Below, piece by piece: positions 6,499 through 9,017 of a stretch of 9,017 bases of DNA (position 1 is its first letter; each line of letters starts with the position of its first letter). The stretch is taken from positions 1 through 9,017 of the forward strand of contig CACZQX010000256.1 of assembly GCA_902783445.1 (NCBI GenBank), written 5' to 3'. The position numbers and the translations under genes are program-made. Source of the stretch: an uncultured Lachnospiraceae bacterium. GTDB taxonomy: Bacteria; Bacillota; Clostridia; Lachnospirales; Lachnospiraceae. Under the pieces are notes generated by a model. The model saw only the letters and a program-made list of their open reading frames with translations. It made no database searches and was not told where the DNA came from.

Positions 6499-7518
6499 AA
6501 AACCGGTATATCAACAAGGAACCATTTTCTTGATATTTTAAAGGGGTATGGCATGATTTGTGTCGTCTTTTTCCATTGGAGCGGGGCCCACTCTTTTTAT
6601 CACACCCTGCACATGGCTTTTTGGCTGATGATGGCAATCCCGATTTTTATGATTATTTCGGGATATGTTTACAGTCTTTCTTTTTCAAAACACAATTTAT
6701 CGTCCATTGAGGAGGCTTACCTACCAAAAAATTGGCTCAACAAGATTATCAGGTTTAGCCTTCCCTTCGTTATTATTTTCATCATCGAAACGGTTATTTA
6801 CAATATTTTGGGCGAAAGACCGGAAGAATTTTCAAATTTTTTGGGACTTGTAAGACGATTCATCCGCGGCGGTTTGGGCCCGGGAAGCTATTACTTTCCT
6901 TTTATGATTCAGTTTGTTTTTGTCATTCCGATTATTTACTTTTTAATTAAAAAGTTGGCTTTTAAAGGAGTGATTGTTTGCGGTATTTTAAACCTAATCT
7001 ACGAGATTTTGGTTTTTGCATACAGTATGGATGACGGTTTTTACAGGCTAATCGTTCTTCGTTATCTTTTGGTAATTTCAGCCGGTTGCTATTTTGCAAG
7101 CAAGGATTACAAGCCTCACATTACAAGCGGCATAGTATTTCTAATATTGGGCGGCACGTTTATTGACGTCACACAATACCTGCACTATACACCGCCGATT
7201 TGCGCTTTTTGGACCTCCACAAGCATGCTTGCCTGCTTATATATCTTGCCGATTATGTCATTTTTACTCAGAAAATGCAAGAAATTTAAATTTTTACCTT
7301 TGGAAATAGTCGGCAAGGCTTCATACAACATCTTTTTGGTACAGATGATTTGGTACAACTTGGCTGCAAAGCGTATGTACGAATACGTTAGCAACGGTCC
7401 TTTACAGGTTTTGCTTAACTTTGTTGCTTGTTTTGGCATCGGAATCGCCTTTTATTATATAGAGACTCCGATTACAAAACGTTTTACTAAATTTATTTAT
7501 AGGAAACTTATGAGGTAA
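6496..7518 (+). CDS. acyltransferase-3 (AT3) family integral membrane protein
   Basis: A 340-residue protein with about ten hydrophobic segments, the size of a bare AT3 domain with no attached SGNH domain. Family marks: the N-terminal RNHFLDILKGYGMICVVFFH (residues 8-27), with the conserved His at 27; IPIFMIISGYVYS (48-60), the 'F-ISG' region after the second segment; YYFPFMIQFVF (132-142); and a C-terminal GKASYNIFLVQM (280-291), where many relatives have His instead of this Gln. AT3 proteins (OafA, WecH and relatives) move acetyl or other acyl groups onto sugars of surface polymers at the cytoplasmic membrane. The acceptor is unknown here. It is read away from the dehydratase operon and is followed after 3 nt by the lipoprotein esterase, so the two are almost surely co-transcribed. 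The gene's own ribosome site has abnormal spacing. The Phe- and Ile-rich composition is normal for the family. Confidence 0.88.
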   Translation: MKTGISTRNHFLDILKGYGMICVVFFHWSGAHSFYHTLHMAFWLMMAIPIFMIISGYVYSLSFSKHNLSSIEEAYLPKNWLNKIIRFSLPFVIIFIIETVIYNILGERPEEFSNFLGLVRRFIRGGLGPGSYYFPFMIQFVFVIPIIYFLIKKLAFKGVIVCGILNLIYEILVFAYSMDDGFYRLIVLRYLLVISAGCYFASKDYKPHITSGIVFLILGGTFIDVTQYLHYTPPICAFWTSTSMLACLYILPIMSFLLRKCKKFKFLPLEIVGKASYNIFLVQMIWYNLAAKRMYEYVSNGPLQVLLNFVACFGIGIAFYYIETPITKRFTKFIYRKLMR

Positions 7519-7521
7519 ATA

Positions 7522-8529
7522 ATGATAAAACCAAGAAAAATTACTACAATTACGGCAATTATTTCGCTTATTTCTGCGTCGCTTGCTTTTACGGCTTGCG
7601 ATAAGTCAACTACGGATTCTTCCGATAGTTCTGATAATTCGGCCGCAATTTCCGATGAGACAAGGGCTTCCGCCGATGAGGCAAGTGCTCCATTCGATCC
7701 ATATGCGACTGAAAACAACTACGACGTGGACCGCTACTATCTTAGCGAGCACAGTGATGTGGACTACGGCACGGTTTTAAAAGACGTCTCCTACTATTCC
7801 GAAGTTGCGGGTGATTATAAGGAATGCAATATTTTGTTGCCTGCGGGCTACTCCGAAAGCGAAAGCTATCCCGTTATGTATGTTTTTCACGGCTTTAACG
7901 GCTCTCACAACGATCTTATTGACGACTCGCAATATTTAACCGTGGTTTACGGCAATCTCTTGGATGCCGGTCTTGCGGTGCCGCAAATCATCGTAAATGT
8001 GGATATGTACACGGATACAAAAGATAAGTTTGAAGATATGTCTTTTCACGACTTAAGATACAGTTATGACAAGGCCGTGGATGATGTGGCTCTTTGTCTT
8101 ATGCCTTTTATGGAAGAGAATTTCAGTATTAAAACGGGACGTGAAAATACCGCCATCGGCGGCATCTCGGAAGGTGGCGCAAAATCCCTTTGCACCGGTC
8201 TTAAATGGATTGACAAATTCGGCTATATTGCCGCTTTTGCACCGGACGGCAATGTGATTCAGGTCTACGAAGATTCCATCTACGACTCTTATTGGACCGA
8301 CCCTTATTTTGATGAGCTTCCCGTACCGAGTGCCGAAAATATGCCTATTTATCTCTACATGGCTGTGGGAAATGCCGACCCTTGGAATGTTTCGGCTACC
8401 CTTTATTACCGGGATGTTTTTAACGAAAACGGTATGAAAAACCAAACCGACTATGTGGAAGGATATGCTCACAATTACAAGTTCTGGAGAGTTTGTTTTT
8501 ACAACTATCTACAAAAGGTTTTTAAATAA
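7522..8529 (+). CDS. secreted lipoprotein with an esterase-D-type alpha/beta hydrolase domain
   Basis: A 335-residue protein. Residues 1-25 form a signal peptide (KPRK, then a hydrophobic core) ending in FTAC, a lipobox-like site with Cys26 as the lipid-bearing residue. A Ser/Asp/Ala-rich linker (about 27-58) tethers the catalytic domain to the outer face of the membrane. That domain matches the putative esterase family (esterase D, feruloyl-esterase and XynZ-like): YPVMYVFHGFNGS (116-128, oxyanion region), GGISEGG (213-219, nucleophile Ser216), GNADPW (283-288, likely acid Asp286) and GYAHNYKFWR (314-323, His317). All three triad residues are present, so it is probably active on an O-ester. 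Two substrates are plausible: the acyl group placed by its AT3 neighbour, or acetyl/feruloyl esters on plant polysaccharide. No carbohydrate-binding or dockerin module is present. GAGG inside the AT3 tail, 6 nt before the ATG, is the ribosome site, implying translational coupling. Confidence 0.9.
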   Translation: MIKPRKITTITAIISLISASLAFTACDKSTTDSSDSSDNSAAISDETRASADEASAPFDPYATENNYDVDRYYLSEHSDVDYGTVLKDVSYYSEVAGDYKECNILLPAGYSESESYPVMYVFHGFNGSHNDLIDDSQYLTVVYGNLLDAGLAVPQIIVNVDMYTDTKDKFEDMSFHDLRYSYDKAVDDVALCLMPFMEENFSIKTGRENTAIGGISEGGAKSLCTGLKWIDKFGYIAAFAPDGNVIQVYEDSIYDSYWTDPYFDELPVPSAENMPIYLYMAVGNADPWNVSATLYYRDVFNENGMKNQTDYVEGYAHNYKFWRVCFYNYLQKVFK

Positions 8530-8533
8530 AATT

Positions 8534-8563
8534 CGGGTTATTTTCGATTCTGAAAATAGCCCG
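8534..8563. terminator. strong hairpin terminator between convergent genes
   Basis: CGGGTTATTTTC (8534-8545) pairs with GAAAATAGCCCG (8552-8563): 12 bp with one G-T pair and a 6-nt loop. The plus side continues TTTCTAATT. The minus side continues AATTTTATTTAAAAA. It begins 5 nt after the esterase stop and 27 nt past the end of the opposing gene, so it probably serves both transcripts. Confidence 0.82.
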
Positions 8564-8589
8564 TTTCTAATTAGCATAATCTAAATCAC

Positions 8590-8973
8590 TTATATATTTT
8601 CCGATGATTTCGATGCTATAATTTTGTATTTATGGGACAAAAAGGCAACAAAGCTTATGGTTGCCGCTACAATGAAAGCCCAGGAAATAATAGTCATCAC
8701 AATAGCCGGAATGCTTGCAAAATTTGCCAACAAATCAAGTATTACAGCGGCTGCAAAGACCGGGACTATGAATTTCAGGGCCTTTTCTTCCTTATCCCTT
8801 TTGCTTGGCTGATCGTAAAAATGAAGCATCACAGTTAGCATCACACCCATGCTGCAAAGCTCAAATATCAAGCTCATTATGGATTTTATTATCCTGTCTT
8901 CCGCTACATTTAGCATAATCGCACCCAAAGCCACAACTGCAATGGCTATTATGGAAATCCAAATCCATTTCAT
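8590..8973 (-). CDS. small four-helix membrane protein of unknown function
   Basis: A 127-residue protein from the ATG at 8973. Four hydrophobic stretches are clear: about residues 2-22, 28-53, 67-84 and 87-113, with a charged loop (QPSKRDKEEKALK) between the second and third and a basic tail. I do not recognise the family with confidence. Small proteins of this layout in clostridia often sit directly after a short helix-turn-helix regulator gene, but that is only a context guess. GTGGGA lies about 6 nt before the ATG. The frame stays open upstream to the window edge, and a TTG at 9006 would add 11 residues but has no ribosome site. It converges on the esterase gene and shares its terminator, so it appears unrelated to the acylation genes. 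Confidence 0.7.
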   Translation of the reverse strand: MKWIWISIIAIAVVALGAIMLNVAEDRIIKSIMSLIFELCSMGVMLTVMLHFYDQPSKRDKEEKALKFIVPVFAAAVILDLLANFASIPAIVMTIISWAFIVAATISFVAFLSHKYKIIASKSSENI

Positions 8974-9017
8974 TTTAATTCCCACTTTGTTTCGCCTTAG
9001 TGTCAAGGCAAATGCAA

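Noticed and set aside
6468..6533. A 21-codon plus-strand reading frame (MFKGELKLIN...) overlapping the AT3 start, a possible leader peptide
   Set aside because: It has no good ribosome site of its own, and the AAAGGAG inside it is better explained as the AT3 site. Short open frames are common in AT-rich DNA.
8053..8472. A 139-codon minus-strand open frame opposite the esterase gene
   Set aside because: It is antisense to a gene with a complete catalytic triad, has no recognisable domain, and has no supporting start signal that I could see.
8974..9006. TTG start at 9006 for the small membrane protein
   Set aside because: No Shine-Dalgarno precedes it, while GTGGGA is correctly placed before the ATG at 8973. 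The added residues are not hydrophobic.

Overview
The window looks like chromosomal DNA of an anaerobic, low-to-moderate-GC Gram-positive bacterium. It is most likely a clostridial, Lachnospiraceae-like organism, possibly close to Butyrivibrio or Roseburia. That placement is an inference from AAAGGAG-type ribosome binding sites, sigma-A promoters, a desulfoferrodoxin (an oxygen-defence enzyme of anaerobes), a Ser/Asp-rich lipoprotein linker and the clostridial feel of the proteins. No rRNA, tRNA, transposase, integrase or CRISPR array was seen. The theme is the cell surface: nucleotide-sugar synthesis and acyl transfer.

Left part (1-1701, all genes on the minus strand). A dTDP-glucose 4,6-dehydratase gene (rmlB/rfbB) runs off the left edge; only its last codons are missing. 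It is read from a textbook TTGACA-17-TATAAT promoter and a leader of about 100 nt containing a hairpin. Just upstream lies a terminator that works in both orientations and closes a desulfoferrodoxin / superoxide reductase gene (dfx). dfx has its own likely promoter at 1654-1682.

Middle (1702-6188, minus strand). This is a three-gene unit in the order: long membrane-anchored UDP-sugar 4,6-dehydratase (FlaA1/WbpM/PglF/CapD type), MBOAT O-acyltransferase (AlgI/DltB type), and SGNH/GDSL-like protein with one membrane anchor. The last two overlap by 14 nt. MBOAT plus SGNH is the known layout of machines that move acyl groups across the membrane onto secreted or wall polymers. Here it sits behind a gene that makes a deoxy-keto amino-sugar precursor.

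Divergent region (6189-6495). This 307-nt, AT-rich stretch carries a probable promoter for the leftward unit, a 10-bp spaced inverted repeat, and an unusual start region for the rightward genes. In that start region a tandem AATTAA hexamer pushes the Shine-Dalgarno sequence 15 nt away from the ATG.

Right part (6496-9017). An acyltransferase-3 family integral membrane protein is followed after 3 nt by a lipoprotein with an esterase-D-type alpha/beta hydrolase domain. A strong hairpin terminator then faces a small four-helix membrane protein on the minus strand. That protein's upstream neighbour probably begins just past the right edge.

Working model (inference): the window holds two different acyl-transfer systems (MBOAT/SGNH and AT3) plus a surface-tethered esterase, arranged back to back around one regulatory region. 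They are plausibly the writers, and perhaps a remodeller or eraser, of acyl decoration on a surface polysaccharide whose sugars come from the two dehydratases.
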